Source: Kytococcus sedentarius DSM 20547 (GTDB taxonomy: Bacteria; Actinomycetota; Actinomycetes; Actinomycetales; Dermatophilaceae). Taken from it: a DNA stretch of 64,000 nt. Location of the stretch: positions 1,178,001 through 1,242,000 of the forward strand of contig NC_013169.1 in assembly GCF_000023925.1 (NCBI RefSeq), in the 5' to 3' direction. Below are positions 35,170-44,135 of the stretch, piece by piece. Numbering within the stretch: position 1 is the first letter of the stretch; every line of letters begins with the position of its first letter. The notes under the pieces were generated by a model, which was given only the letters and a program-made list of their open reading frames with translations, was not told where the DNA came from and did not search any database. Both the position numbers and the translations under genes were made by a program.

Positions 35170-36425
35170 CGACGACTCCCGCCACCACGCACCCCCCGCT
35201 GAGCTCCCCGGCCCACCCGACCGCACCGACGGCCGCCGGCCACCCCGTGCTGCCGCCGCTGCAGATCGGGCGCCTCACCATCGACTCCCCGGTGGTCCTG
35301 GCTCCGATGGCGGGCATCACCAACCGGGCCTTCCGCCGCCTGTGCCGGGAGTACGGGTCCGAGGGCCTCACGGCGGGCGGCGCCAGCGGGGCGAGCAGCC
35401 TGTACGTCTCGGAGATGATCACCACCCGCGCGCTGGTGGAGCGCACCCCCATCACCATGAAGCTGGTGGAGTTCGATGCCGAGGAGCAGCCGCGTTCCAT
35501 GCAGCTCTACGGCGTGGACCCGGCCACGGTGCGGGCGGCGGCGCGGGACATCGTCGAGAACGACCGCGCCGACCACATCGACATGAACTTCGGCTGCCCC
35601 GTCCCCAAGGTCACCCGCAAGGGCGGGGGCGCGGCCATCCCGTGGAAGTCCACGCTGTTCCGCGACATCGTCCGCTCGGCGGTCGAGGAGGCCAGCAAGG
35701 CCGACATCCCGGTCACCGTGAAGATGCGCATCGGCATCGACGAGGACCACCACACGCACCTGGAGGCCGGCCGCATCGCGGAGGACATGGGGGCCGCAGC
35801 GGTGGCGCTCCACGCGCGGACGGCCTCCCAGGCCTACTCCGGGCAGGCCCGCTGGGGAGAGATCGCGCGCCTCAAGCAGACGGTCACCACCATCCCGGTG
35901 CTGGGCAACGGCGACATCTGGTCGGCCGAGGACGCGCTGCGGATGGTCGCCGAGACCGGGTGCGACGGGGTGGTCGTGGGCCGTGGCTGCCTGGGGCGGC
36001 CGTGGCTCTTCACCGACCTGGCAGCGGCCTTCGCGGGGTCCGACGCCCGGGTGACCCCCACCCTGCGCGAGGTCACGGCCACGCTGCGCCGCCACGCCGA
36101 GTACCTGGCGGACTTCCACGAGGACGAGAACCACGCCTGCCGGGACATCCGCAAGCACATCACCTGGTACCTCAAGGGCTTCCGCGTGGGCGGGGAGCTG
36201 CGCTCACAGCTCGGCCTGGTGAACTCCCTGGCGGACCTGGACGCCCTCATCGAGACCCTCGACCTGGACCAGGAGTGGCCCGCCGAGGCGGCGGACGGAC
36301 CGCGCGGCCGCAAGGGGTCCGAGCGGCAGGTCGCGCTCCCCGAGAACTGGTTGGCCAGCCGTGAGGTGGACGAGACCTGGGCCCGCCGGTTGGCAGCGGC
36401 CGAGCTCTCGGTCGACGGCGGCTGA
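35166..36425 (+). CDS. dusB: tRNA-dihydrouridine synthase (DusB type)
   Basis: This FMN enzyme reduces uridines to dihydrouridine in tRNA D-loops. The 419-residue protein has VVLAPMAGITNRAFR, the catalytic Cys in MNFGCPVPKVTRKGGG, VTVKMRIGIDEDH, and the FMN phosphate motif VVGRGCLGRPWLF. The first 30 residues are a Pro/Thr-rich extension and the last 50 are polar. ATG 35166 overlaps the lysG stop. A much longer upstream frame is antisense-like shadow and was discarded. Confidence 0.95.
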   Translation: MTTTPATTHPPLSSPAHPTAPTAAGHPVLPPLQIGRLTIDSPVVLAPMAGITNRAFRRLCREYGSEGLTAGGASGASSLYVSEMITTRALVERTPITMKLVEFDAEEQPRSMQLYGVDPATVRAAARDIVENDRADHIDMNFGCPVPKVTRKGGGAAIPWKSTLFRDIVRSAVEEASKADIPVTVKMRIGIDEDHHTHLEAGRIAEDMGAAAVALHARTASQAYSGQARWGEIARLKQTVTTIPVLGNGDIWSAEDALRMVAETGCDGVVVGRGCLGRPWLFTDLAAAFAGSDARVTPTLREVTATLRRHAEYLADFHEDENHACRDIRKHITWYLKGFRVGGELRSQLGLVNSLADLDALIETLDLDQEWPAEAADGPRGRKGSERQVALPENWLASREVDETWARRLAAAELSVDGG

Positions 36426-36446
36426 GCCACCGGGGAGCCCGGCGGC

Positions 36447-37370
36447 TCAGCCCCCCGGCCCCCCGGGCAGCGCGCCCGGCTGGTCGCCTTGAGCCAGCGG
36501 GCGGCGCGGGTCGCTGATCCAGTCGCTGAAGGACCCGGCGTACAGCTGGGGCTCCGGCGCCCCGGGGAACACCTGCCGGTGGGCCAGGGCGAGCTGGCAG
36601 GCCGTGATGCCCGAGCCGCAGGAGACCACCACCGCGGTGTCCGCACCCACTCCCGCCTCGGCGAACCGGGCCCGGACGGTCTCGGCCTCCCGCAGCCGGC
36701 CGTCGGCGTAGAGGCTGCCCACGGGCAGGTTCACCGCCCCCGGGACGTGCCCGCCCACCGGGTCGGGCCCCAGGTCCTCGCCGGCGTAACGCCGCGCCGG
36801 GCGGGCGTCCAGAAGCACCTCGTTCCTCGGCAGGCCCTGCTCCAGATCCGATGCGGTGCGCAGCGGCAGGACGTGCGGCGCCGGCTCCCCGGGGGGGTCC
36901 CCGGGGAGCCCCGCCCCAGGGTTCCTGCCGGGCCGCGGCGCCGGCGGGGGACCGGTCTCCACCGGCAGGCCGGCCTCCTGCCACGCCGCCAGCCCGCCGT
37001 CGAGCACCCGGACGTCCTGCAGCCCTGCATCCCGGAGCACCCACCACGCGCGCGCCGCGCCAGCGCCGTGGCCGGCATCCAGCAGCACCACCGGGGTGTC
37101 GTCCTCGATGCGGTGACCCGCCAGCCAGGCGCGGACCGCGCCGGTCGCCGGCAGGGGGTGGCGCCCGCCGCTGCCGTCAGCGGCGAGGGGGCCGGTGAGG
37201 ACCTCCTCGAGATCGCAGAACAGGGACCCGGGCACGTGGCCGGCGGCGAAGCCACGCCTGTCCGCGCCACCCCCGAGGTCCCAGCGCACGTCCAGGACCG
37301 TGGGGCGGGCGCGGTCCTGGCGGGTGAGGAGCTCTGAAAGCTCCTCGGGGCTGGTCAGGGGTGTGGTCAC
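36447..37370 (-). CDS. sseA: Two-domain rhodanese (sulfurtransferase)
   Basis: This enzyme transfers sulfur from thiosulfate or 3-mercaptopyruvate to an acceptor. The 307-residue protein has two rhodanese domains. The first (about residues 1-150) contains VVLLDAGHGAGAAR and lacks a Cys at the active position. The second has the active-site loop CGSGITAC with catalytic Cys. CGSGITA is typical of 3-mercaptopyruvate-type enzymes. GTG 37370 has GGGAGC before it. It lies 30 bases after the aldo-keto reductase gene on the same strand. Confidence 0.92.
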   Translation of the reverse strand: MTTPLTSPEELSELLTRQDRARPTVLDVRWDLGGGADRRGFAAGHVPGSLFCDLEEVLTGPLAADGSGGRHPLPATGAVRAWLAGHRIEDDTPVVLLDAGHGAGAARAWWVLRDAGLQDVRVLDGGLAAWQEAGLPVETGPPPAPRPGRNPGAGLPGDPPGEPAPHVLPLRTASDLEQGLPRNEVLLDARPARRYAGEDLGPDPVGGHVPGAVNLPVGSLYADGRLREAETVRARFAEAGVGADTAVVVSCGSGITACQLALAHRQVFPGAPEPQLYAGSFSDWISDPRRPLAQGDQPGALPGGPGG

Positions 37371-37400
37371 GGGTGCTCCCGGGGACGACGGACGGGTGGG

Positions 37401-38429
37401 TCAGGCGAAGTCGCGCAGCCGGTGGGGGGAGACCGTCAGCGTCGGGTCGTCCTTGACGGCATCGCCCAGCACCTCGTCGACGCGGGCCACGAGGTCGTCC
37501 TCGAGCGTCACCTGCAGCGCCCGCACGTTGTCGGTCACCTGCTCGGGACGCGAGGCGCCCACGATGGCCGAGCAGACGTTCGGGTTGCGCAGGACCCAGG
37601 CCAGGGCCAGGTGGGAGAGCTTCATGCCGGCCTCGTCGGCCAGCGCCCCGACCTGCTGCACCTTCTCCAGCAGCGAGTCCTTCAGCAGGTGCTGCATGGA
37701 GCCGGAGACCTCGGCCGAGGCGGCGCGGCTGCCCTCGGGGGCCTGGGCGCCGGGCTGGTACTTGCCGGTGAGCACCCCCTGTGCGAGCGGCGACCACACG
37801 ATCTGCTGGACGCCGAGCTCCTCACAGACGGGGACGACCTCCGGTTCGATGACGCGCCACAGGAGGTTGTACTGGGGCTGGTTGGAGACGAAGGGGATGC
37901 GCAGCTCCCGCGCCAGGGCATGGCCGCGGCGGATCTGGTCGGCGGTCCACTCCGAGACGCCCACGTAGTGCACCTTGCCCGCGTGGACGAGGTCGGCCAG
38001 GGCCTCCATCGTCTCCTCCAACGGGGTGTCGTGGTCGAAGCGGTGGCACTGGTAGAGGTCGACGTAGTCGGTGCCCAGACGGCGCAGCGACGCGTGGAGG
38101 GACTCGGTGACGTGCTTGCGTGACAGACCGTGGTCGTTCGGGCCGGCCTGGTCCTGGGGCGCGCCGTCGGGGCGAGTCGGCCAGAACACCTTGGTGGCGA
38201 TCACCAGCCCCTCGCGGCGCTCACCGGCCAGCGCCTTGCCGAGGACCCTCTCCGCCTCGGTGTTCGCGTAGGTGTCGGCGGTGTCGAAGGTGGTGATCCC
38301 GGCATCCAGGGCGGCCCGCACGCAGGCCTCGGCCTGCTCGGCCTCCACCTGGGAGGCGTGGGTCAACCAGTTGCCGTAGATGAGTTCCGAGACGCGCAGT
38401 CCACTGTGTCCGAGGCGGGGGTATTCCAT
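37401..38429 (-). CDS. Aldo/keto reductase (Kv-beta/YghZ-like)
   Basis: This is an NADPH-dependent reductase of carbonyl compounds. The 342-residue protein has a TIM-barrel with catalytic FDTADTYANTEAERVLGKAL (Asp, Tyr), the Lys in VIATKVFWP and His in LYQCHRFD. The C-terminal GASRPEQVTDNV binds the cofactor. The N terminus EYPRLGHSGLRVSEL is typical of the Kv-beta-like branch. The substrate is unknown. TAGGTT lies 6 bases before ATG 38429. Confidence 0.93.
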   Translation of the reverse strand: MEYPRLGHSGLRVSELIYGNWLTHASQVEAEQAEACVRAALDAGITTFDTADTYANTEAERVLGKALAGERREGLVIATKVFWPTRPDGAPQDQAGPNDHGLSRKHVTESLHASLRRLGTDYVDLYQCHRFDHDTPLEETMEALADLVHAGKVHYVGVSEWTADQIRRGHALARELRIPFVSNQPQYNLLWRVIEPEVVPVCEELGVQQIVWSPLAQGVLTGKYQPGAQAPEGSRAASAEVSGSMQHLLKDSLLEKVQQVGALADEAGMKLSHLALAWVLRNPNVCSAIVGASRPEQVTDNVRALQVTLEDDLVARVDEVLGDAVKDDPTLTVSPHRLRDFA

Positions 38430-38435
38430 GGCCCC

Positions 38436-38441
38436 AACCTA
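38436..38441 (-). promoter_or_regulatory. -10 element for leaderless aldo/keto reductase
   Basis: TAGGTT on the minus strand, 6 bases before ATG 38429. Confidence 0.5.
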
Positions 38442-38496
38442 GTGCGCCCCCGCCGTGAGGGCGAGGGCGCAGCAGGGTGGATCGGGATCGGTGCGG

Positions 38497-38931
38497 TCAG
38501 TCGCGACGCCGCATCGCCGCGACGTCCTCGGCCACGCGCACCAGGGCGACGGTTGCCTCGAGGCTCACCCGGACCAGGATGATGTAGAGCAGCGCCACGA
38601 AGGGGCTGACGACCAGCATCAGCAGCCCGACGAAGAGCGACCCGTCCTCGCCGCTGAACATCATCACGATGCTGGCGATCGCCCAGAAGAGCAGGCCGAC
38701 CAGGATGAGGGCCACGGCCAGCACGTACACGACGCTGGCGACCTTCGGGGTGACGAACTTGGTGAAGCGGATGTCGGTGAGCGACGAGAAGAAGCCGCTC
38801 TCCCGGTTGAACGAGTTGCCGAAGCGGTTGTTCGGCGCGCCGGGGCCGGCGGGCGGCTGGCCGCCGGGGTTCCAGGTGGACGGGTTCTGGCTGTTGCCGG
38901 TCGCGTACGGGTCGGGCTGCTGGGTGGACAT
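38497..38931 (-). CDS. DUF4282 membrane protein
   Basis: The 144-residue protein has a polar N-terminal half rich in Asn, Pro, Gly and Gln, then FFSSLTDIRFTKFVTPKV and two membrane helices (about residues 65-90 and 98-122), as in DUF4282. The C terminus RVAEDVAAMRRRD is charged. Function is unknown. ATG 38931 (MSTQQPDPYATG) is preferred over an upstream frame, with AGGGGA before it. It is divergent from dgt across 120 bases. Confidence 0.82.
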   Translation of the reverse strand: MSTQQPDPYATGNSQNPSTWNPGGQPPAGPGAPNNRFGNSFNRESGFFSSLTDIRFTKFVTPKVASVVYVLAVALILVGLLFWAIASIVMMFSGEDGSLFVGLLMLVVSPFVALLYIILVRVSLEATVALVRVAEDVAAMRRRD

Positions 38932-39038
38932 GGGATCCCCTGTCGTCGGGCGGGGCACCGGTGGCCCCACGGTGTGCGTCACCGCAGTGTTGCAGGACCC
39001 GGGGCCGGGTGCGCACGGGGTCCGTGGGTGCCACCGGC

Positions 39039-39044
39039 TACCGT
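39039..39044 (+). promoter_or_regulatory. -10 element for leaderless dgt
   Basis: TACCGT ends 7 bases before GTG 39052 and 10 before ATG 39055. This favours the GTG. Confidence 0.45.
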
Positions 39045-39051
39045 TCGCAGC

Positions 39052-40383
39052 GTGATGTCCTCAGAGCAGTCCTCCCGCTGGGTTCCGCCCCGCACGGACG
39101 CCCCGGCCGGGGTGGCGCCGGTCGAGGCCTACTCCGCCCACGACCGGCAGCGGTGGGAGAGCGAGGACCCCGCCCGCAAGCGCGCCGACCGCGACGACTT
39201 CGCCCGGGACCGCGGCCGCATCATCCACGCCGCGAGCCTGCGGCGCCTGTCCGCGAAGACGCAGGTGATGCAGTCGGGCATGGACGACGTGGTGCGCAAC
39301 CGCCTGACGCACAGCCTGGAGGTCGCCCAGATCGGCCGGGAGATGGCTGTCTCCCTGGGGTGCAACCCCGACGTCGTCGATGCGGCGTGCCTCGCCCACG
39401 ACCTCGGTCACCCGCCCTTCGGGCACAACGGGGAGGACGCGCTCGCGGACGTGGCCCACGAGATCGGCGGCTTCGAGGGGAACGCGCAGTCGCTGCGTCT
39501 GCTGACCCGCCTGGAGGCCAAGCGCTTCCGCGCCGACGGCCGCAGCGTGGGGCTCAACCTCACACGGGCCACCCTCGATGCGGTGGTCAAGTACCCGTGG
39601 CTGCGGGGGGAGGGCCCGGCGGGCACGCCCAAGTACAACGCCTACGCCGACGACGCCGAGGTGTTCGCGTGGATCCGCCAGGGCGAACCGGCGGCTGGTC
39701 GCCGATGCCTGGAGGCCCAGGTGATGGACCTGGCCGACGACGTGGCCTACAGCGTGCACGACGTCGAGGACGCGATTACCTCCGGCCACCTGGACGTGGC
39801 GGCCCTGCGGGACCCGGCGGAGGTCGCCTCGGTGGCCGCCAACGCCGCTCGCACGTACGCGGTGGGCCTGCCCGCGTCCCACCTGGTGGGCGCGATGGAG
39901 CGGCTGACCTCCAGCGGTGTGGTGCCCGTCTCCTACGACGGCACCCGTCGCGACCTGGCGCGGCTGAAGGACATGACGAGCACCCTCATCGGGCACTTCG
40001 TGCAGGAGGTCACCGACGCCACCCGGGTGCAGCATCCACAGGCGACCCTGACTCGCTTCGACGCTGACCTGGTCGTCCCCAGCGAGATCCTGGCCGAGAT
40101 CGCCATGCTCAAGGCAGTGGCGTACACCTACATGATGAACACCGAGCACCGGCTGGAGCTGATGGAGCGGCAGCGCACTGCCCTCCAGGAGCTCGTGGAC
40201 ATGTGGTGGCAGCACCCTGACCGCATGGACGCGCAGTACCTGGAGGACCACCGGGAGGCGGAGCAGCGGGGCGACGAGGCAGCGGCCCGGCGGGCCGTGG
40301 TCGACCAGGTGGCCTCGCTCTCGGACGGGCGGGCCTGGCTGGAGCACCACCGCTGGTGCCGGCACGGCGGGGGACCAGTCTGA
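39052..40383 (+). CDS. dgt: dNTP triphosphohydrolase (dGTPase-like)
   Basis: This HD-domain enzyme hydrolyses deoxynucleoside triphosphates to nucleosides and triphosphate. The 443-residue protein has RIIHAASLRRLSAKTQV, the HD residues in RNRLTHSLEVAQIGRE and LAHDLGHPPFGHNGE, and VMDLADDVAYSVHDVEDA. It is the actinobacterial dgt that precedes dnaG. GTG 39052 or ATG 39055 are alternative starts in one frame. The stop overlaps the dnaG ATG (TGATG). Confidence 0.94.
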   Translation: MMSSEQSSRWVPPRTDAPAGVAPVEAYSAHDRQRWESEDPARKRADRDDFARDRGRIIHAASLRRLSAKTQVMQSGMDDVVRNRLTHSLEVAQIGREMAVSLGCNPDVVDAACLAHDLGHPPFGHNGEDALADVAHEIGGFEGNAQSLRLLTRLEAKRFRADGRSVGLNLTRATLDAVVKYPWLRGEGPAGTPKYNAYADDAEVFAWIRQGEPAAGRRCLEAQVMDLADDVAYSVHDVEDAITSGHLDVAALRDPAEVASVAANAARTYAVGLPASHLVGAMERLTSSGVVPVSYDGTRRDLARLKDMTSTLIGHFVQEVTDATRVQHPQATLTRFDADLVVPSEILAEIAMLKAVAYTYMMNTEHRLELMERQRTALQELVDMWWQHPDRMDAQYLEDHREAEQRGDEAAARRAVVDQVASLSDGRAWLEHHRWCRHGGGPV

Positions 40384-42341
40384 TGGCGGGGCTCATCCGC
40401 TCCGAGGACATCCAGGCGGTCAAGGAGCGCACCTCGCTGGAGGACGTCGTGCGGGAGCACGTGACGCTCCGGACGGCCGGCGTCGGCTCGCTGAAGGGTC
40501 TGTGCCCCTTCCACGACGAGAAGACGCCCAGCTTCCAGGTGCGCCCGGCCGTCGGGCACTGGCACTGCTTCGGGTGCGGCGAGGGCGGTGACGTCATCGA
40601 GTTCGTGCAGAAGATCGACCACCTGTCCTTCGCCGAAGCGGTGGAGCGGCTGGCGGGGCAGCTCGGCATGGAGCTGCGCTACGAGGAGGGCAAGGGCCCG
40701 CAGCGCGAGGGCGGGCTGGGTCGCCGCGCCCGGTTGGTGGAGGCCCACCGCGCGGCCGAGCAGTTCTACCACCAGCAGCTGCTGGGCGCCCGCGAGGCCC
40801 GCCCGGGCCGTGACTTCCTGCGCGCCAAGGGTTTCGGGTCGGGGGAGGCCGCCCACTTCGGAGTGGGGTTCTCCCCGCGCACCGGCTCGGCCCTCTACGA
40901 GCACCTGCGGGCGGGCGGGTTCACCGACGAGGAGCTGCTGACCGCGGGCCTGGCCGGGCGCAGCAGCCGGGGCATGTACGACCGTTTCCGCGGGCGGGTC
41001 ATGTGGCCCATCCGCGACATCACCGGTGACACGGTCGGGTTCGGCGCCCGCCGCATCTTCGACGACGACCGGATCGCGGCCAAGTACCTCAACACCTCCG
41101 AGACGCCGATCTACACGAAGAACCAGGTGCTCTACGGGCTGGACCTGGCCAAGAAGGCGATGGCCCAGCAGCGCACCGCCGTCGTGGTGGAGGGCTACAC
41201 CGACGTGATGGCCGCGCACCTCTCCGGGGTGGAGGTGGCCGTGGCCACCTGCGGCACCGCCTTCGGTGCCGAACACATCAAGGTGCTGCGCCGCATCCTG
41301 CGCGACGAGGCCAACCAGGCGCCGGCCCGGGTCGTGTTCACCTTCGACGGGGACGCCGCCGGCCAGAAGGCCGCCATGAAGGCCTACGAGACCGACCAGG
41401 CGTGGGCGAGCCAGTCCTACGTGGCCGTGGCCCCGGACGGGCTGGACCCCAACGACCTGCGGACCCAGCGCGGCTCCCAGGCGGTGCGCGCCCTCATCGA
41501 GGACGCCGTGCCGATGTTCGAGTTCGCCGTGCGCACCTCCATCGACCGCTACGACCTCGCCACCCCCGAGGGGCGGGTGGGCGCGATGCGGGCCGCGGCA
41601 CCGATCATCGCTCGCATCCGCGACCGCTCCCTGCAGCCGGAGTACACGCGCACCGTCGCCGGGTGGATCGGGGTGGAGGTCGGCGACCTCTCCCGAGAGG
41701 TCGCGGCAGCCCGACGCAGTGGGGCGGGGCAGCCGTCCGCGCCCGGCCGCCCCGCGGCCCCGCCGCCCGTGGGCGGGGGGAGCGGCCGCGCAGCGGAGGG
41801 CGCCGGGGACGCACCCGGCGAGCTCGCTGAGCCGGCCGGTCCGCCCCCGTTGCCGCCGGTCGACCCCCGCAACCCCGACCACGCCGCCGAACGGCAGCTG
41901 CTCCAGGTGGTGCTGCAGTACCCGGGCTCGGTGACCGGGACGGAGCACTCCAGCCTGTCGGCCACCGCCTTCACCGCGCCCGCCCTGGCCCTGGTCCACG
42001 CGGCGATCACCGAGGCCGGCGGCATCGAGCGGGCGGTGACCCTCTCCCACGGCGCATGGGTGCAGCAGGTCCGTGACGCAGCGGACCCGCGGGTGCACGA
42101 CCTGGTGGGGGAGCTGTCGGTGGCCGGACTCCCGGTGCGCATGAGCAACGGTCAACCGCCGGCCGGCTACGTGGAGGGCCTGGTGGCGCGGCTGCGCATC
42201 GTCGAGCTGAACCGCCTCATCGCCGACGCACTGGGGGCCCTGCAACGGCTGGGCGAGGGTGATGCGGAGCGCTCCCGGGAGATCGGTGTGCGCCTCCAGG
42301 GGTGGCAGCGGGAGCTGCAGCACCTGCGCGCCTCGCGGTGA
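40383..42341 (+). CDS. dnaG: DNA primase DnaG
   Basis: DnaG makes RNA primers for replication. The 652-residue protein has the CHC2 zinc motif (CPFHDEKTPSF then HWHCFGCGEGGD), the catalytic core with VVVEGYTDVMAAH and VFTFDGDAAGQKA (TOPRIM), and a helicase-binding C-terminal domain from about 490. A Gly/Pro/Ala-rich linker (about residues 445-500) joins them. The dgt-dnaG pair is translationally coupled and common in Actinobacteria. Confidence 0.97.
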   Translation: MAGLIRSEDIQAVKERTSLEDVVREHVTLRTAGVGSLKGLCPFHDEKTPSFQVRPAVGHWHCFGCGEGGDVIEFVQKIDHLSFAEAVERLAGQLGMELRYEEGKGPQREGGLGRRARLVEAHRAAEQFYHQQLLGAREARPGRDFLRAKGFGSGEAAHFGVGFSPRTGSALYEHLRAGGFTDEELLTAGLAGRSSRGMYDRFRGRVMWPIRDITGDTVGFGARRIFDDDRIAAKYLNTSETPIYTKNQVLYGLDLAKKAMAQQRTAVVVEGYTDVMAAHLSGVEVAVATCGTAFGAEHIKVLRRILRDEANQAPARVVFTFDGDAAGQKAAMKAYETDQAWASQSYVAVAPDGLDPNDLRTQRGSQAVRALIEDAVPMFEFAVRTSIDRYDLATPEGRVGAMRAAAPIIARIRDRSLQPEYTRTVAGWIGVEVGDLSREVAAARRSGAGQPSAPGRPAAPPPVGGGSGRAAEGAGDAPGELAEPAGPPPLPPVDPRNPDHAAERQLLQVVLQYPGSVTGTEHSSLSATAFTAPALALVHAAITEAGGIERAVTLSHGAWVQQVRDAADPRVHDLVGELSVAGLPVRMSNGQPPAGYVEGLVARLRIVELNRLIADALGALQRLGEGDAERSREIGVRLQGWQRELQHLRASR

Positions 42342-42351
42342 GCGCCCCGGG

Positions 42352-42386
42352 TTGGACCCGGCGGCCCGGTGGTGTTATCGTTCACG
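42352..42386 (+). promoter_or_regulatory. Promoter for tRNA-Asn
   Basis: TTGGAC is a -35 candidate, followed after about 17-18 bases by TTATCGT as the -10 (near 42376-42381). The mature tRNA begins about 20 bases later. Confidence 0.5.
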
Positions 42387-42401
42387 CCGCTGTTGAAGCG
42401 A

Positions 42402-42474
42402 TCCCCTGTAGCTCAATTGGCAGAGCATTCGGCTGTTAACCGGAGGGTTGTTGGTTCGAGTCCAACCGGGGGAG
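42402..42474 (+). tRNA. tRNA-Asn (anticodon GTT)
   Basis: The 73-base cloverleaf has acceptor TCCCCTG/CGGGGGA and discriminator G. The anticodon stem is TTCGG/CCGGA with loop CTGTTAA, and the T-arm is GTTGG-TTCGAGT-CCAAC. CCA is not encoded. It reads AAC and AAU. Confidence 0.97.
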
Positions 42475-42482
42475 CACAGTCA

Positions 42483-42518
42483 CAGAAGGCCGGTCACCCC
42501 CTGGTGACCGGCCTTCTG
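42483..42518 (+). terminator. Terminator hairpin after tRNA-Asn
   Basis: A perfect 16-bp stem CAGAAGGCCGGTCACC with its complement closes a CCCT loop, 9 bases after the tRNA. It has the same design as the tRNA-Ala terminator. Confidence 0.8.
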
Positions 42519-42588
42519 CGTGGGCGCGGGTCCGTCCCGGCACGGCGGCTCCCGGGGCGCTCAGCCGAGTGGGCGGCGCCCCGGGCGC

Positions 42589-43692
42589 TCAGCCGAGCTC
42601 GTGGTGGATGGCCAGCATCTGGGCGGCCGAGTCCGGCCAGTTGAAGCGCTCGGCCTGCGTGCGTGCGACGTCGGTGAGGTCGCCTCGGGCGAGGACCTCC
42701 TGGGCTGCGTCCGCGAAGGCCTCCGGGCGCGAGGGGGCCACGGCGCCGGCCGGGCCGACGACCTCGGCCAGGGCGCCCTCGTCCGGGCACACGACCGGGA
42801 CGCCGCACGCGAGGGCCTCCAGCGCCGCGAGGCCGAAGGTCTCCACGGGGCCGGGGGAGATGGCCAGGTCGGCGCGCCCCAGCACGTCGGCGAGCTCGCG
42901 CCGGCCGGAGATGTACTCGTGGAAGGTGATCGGGAGGTCGGCGGAGGACTCCATGAGCTCCTCGCGCATCGGGCCGTGGCCGAGCACCGTGAGGTGGACG
43001 TCCACGCCGCGGCGCACGAGCTCGCGCACCGCATCGATGGACAGCCCCGGGTTCTTCTCCGGCGACAGGCGCCCACAGTGGACGACCTGCACCTGGCCCG
43101 GCGGGCGGGTCCGGCCATCCGGGGTGAGAGGGGAGCGCTCGGTGGGCGGCTGGAAGGACTCGAGGTCCACCCCGAGCGTCACCACCCGGGCGTCCGCGCC
43201 GAAGCGGCGCCACTCCGCGGCGGCGTAGTGACTGGGGCAGACGATGCGGTCGTAGTCGTTCGCGGACTTCCGGTTGATGAAGTCGGCGGTGCGCTCGGCG
43301 AGCGCCTCGGGGGAGTGCAGGCGGCGCACCAGGATGCCGGTCATGTTCTCGTGGCTGAGCATCACCGTCGGGATGCCCTGCTTGCGCGCCCACGGCCCGA
43401 GCCAGCGCAGGGTGGCGCGGTCGTGCACCTCGAGGCGGTCCGGTCCGATCTCGCGCAGCAGACGCGCGACCGGGCGCCGTGCCCACATCAGGGAGTATCC
43501 CGCGCCGGTGCCGGTGGCGGGCAGGTGGTGCACGTGTCCCTGGGCCTGCACCTCGTGGCGAGCGCCCGGCTCGGGGATCACCAGGTGCACCTCGTGGCCG
43601 GCGGCCCGGTACTCCTCACCCCAGTGGCGCAGCGCGGTACGGATGCCCCCGGAGGTGGGGCTCACGAAGTTGGCGATGCGGACGATGCGCAC
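42589..43692 (-). CDS. Glycosyltransferase, GT4-like
   Basis: The 367-residue protein has the GT-B layout. The N-terminal acceptor domain starts MRIVRIANFVSPTSGGIRTAL. The C-terminal donor domain has VVHCGRLSPEKNPG and the E-x7-E type motif PVETFGLAALEALACGVPVV. Such enzymes transfer a sugar from a nucleotide donor, often in phosphatidylinositol mannoside or other glycolipid and glycan synthesis. The substrate cannot be assigned. It stands alone between two tRNAs. GTG 43692 has AGAGGA about 12 bases before it. Confidence 0.9.
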   Translation of the reverse strand: MRIVRIANFVSPTSGGIRTALRHWGEEYRAAGHEVHLVIPEPGARHEVQAQGHVHHLPATGTGAGYSLMWARRPVARLLREIGPDRLEVHDRATLRWLGPWARKQGIPTVMLSHENMTGILVRRLHSPEALAERTADFINRKSANDYDRIVCPSHYAAAEWRRFGADARVVTLGVDLESFQPPTERSPLTPDGRTRPPGQVQVVHCGRLSPEKNPGLSIDAVRELVRRGVDVHLTVLGHGPMREELMESSADLPITFHEYISGRRELADVLGRADLAISPGPVETFGLAALEALACGVPVVCPDEGALAEVVGPAGAVAPSRPEAFADAAQEVLARGDLTDVARTQAERFNWPDSAAQMLAIHHELG

Positions 43693-43733
43693 GGGGTGTT
43701 GGTCCTCTGGGTCGGGGGCAGCGCCGCACAGAC

Positions 43734-43739
43734 TATCCT
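43734..43739 (+). promoter_or_regulatory. -10 element for CAT-anticodon tRNA
   Basis: TATCCT lies about 20 bases before the tRNA 5' end. No clear -35 was found. Confidence 0.35.
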
Positions 43740-43759
43740 CGCCACGCCCCTCGGGGCCC

Positions 43760-43833
43760 GGGCCAGTAGCTCAGCCGGTCAGAGCAGCGGACTCATAATC
43801 CGTCGGTCGTGGGTTCAAGCCCCACCTGGCCCA
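43760..43833 (+). tRNA. tRNA with CAT anticodon (Ile2 or elongator Met)
   Basis: The 74-base cloverleaf has acceptor GGGCCAG/CTGGCCC and discriminator A. The anticodon stem GCGGA/TCCGT has loop CTCATAA, and the T-arm is GTGGG-TTCAAGC-CCCAC. It is not an initiator, because it lacks the three G-C pairs and the 1-72 mismatch. The GGGCC acceptor leans towards tRNA-Ile2, whose C34 is converted to lysidine by TilS, but elongator Met is not excluded. Confidence 0.92.
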
Positions 43834-43890
43834 CCTGTGAACCGCATCGCCGCGTCGCCACCCTGGGCGCCGCCGGGCGGCGGGGTCCGG

Positions 43891-44061
43891 TCAGTCCCCG
43901 GCGCGGTCCCTGCCGAAGACCCCCACGGCGATCCAGGAGAGCGCGACCACGACGCCCCCGACGGAGGCCCACACCTGGCGGGCGTCGCCGATGAGGGCGA
44001 AGCCAGCGCCGTAGATCAGCGTGATGGCGAGGGCGAGAAAAGCAAGCAGCTGTCGGTTCAT
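43891..44061 (-). CDS. Small two-helix membrane protein, 56 residues
   Basis: The frame starts MNRQLLAFLALAITLIYGAG, has a second hydrophobic segment (about residues 31-48, WASVGGVVVALSWIAVGV) and ends with charged FGRDRAGD. Two membrane helices with a short loop are the only visible features. On the minus strand CATCAT lies 6 bases before ATG 44061, fitting the leaderless pattern. The codons are strongly GC3-biased. I do not recognise a family. Confidence 0.6.
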   Translation of the reverse strand: MNRQLLAFLALAITLIYGAGFALIGDARQVWASVGGVVVALSWIAVGVFGRDRAGD

Positions 44062-44135
44062 GGCCCCATGATGGCCCGCCGCCGACGGCAGGTGACCATG
44101 ACCGGAGTCATGCTCTCGACGTGGCTTTCACAGGC

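Noticed and set aside
38455-39051. In-frame extension upstream of dgt across the DUF4282 gene
   Set aside because: It runs antisense to a real gene; a TACCGT -10 and the family N terminus place the dgt start at 39052 or 39055.
43760-43833. Initiator tRNA-Met reading of the CAT tRNA
   Set aside because: It has a paired 1-72 position and lacks the three consecutive G-C pairs in the anticodon stem, so it is Ile2 or elongator Met.
42402-43833. tRNA pair as attachment sites of an integrated element around the glycosyltransferase gene
   Set aside because: There are no repeated tRNA ends, integrase or phage genes, and base composition matches the neighbours.
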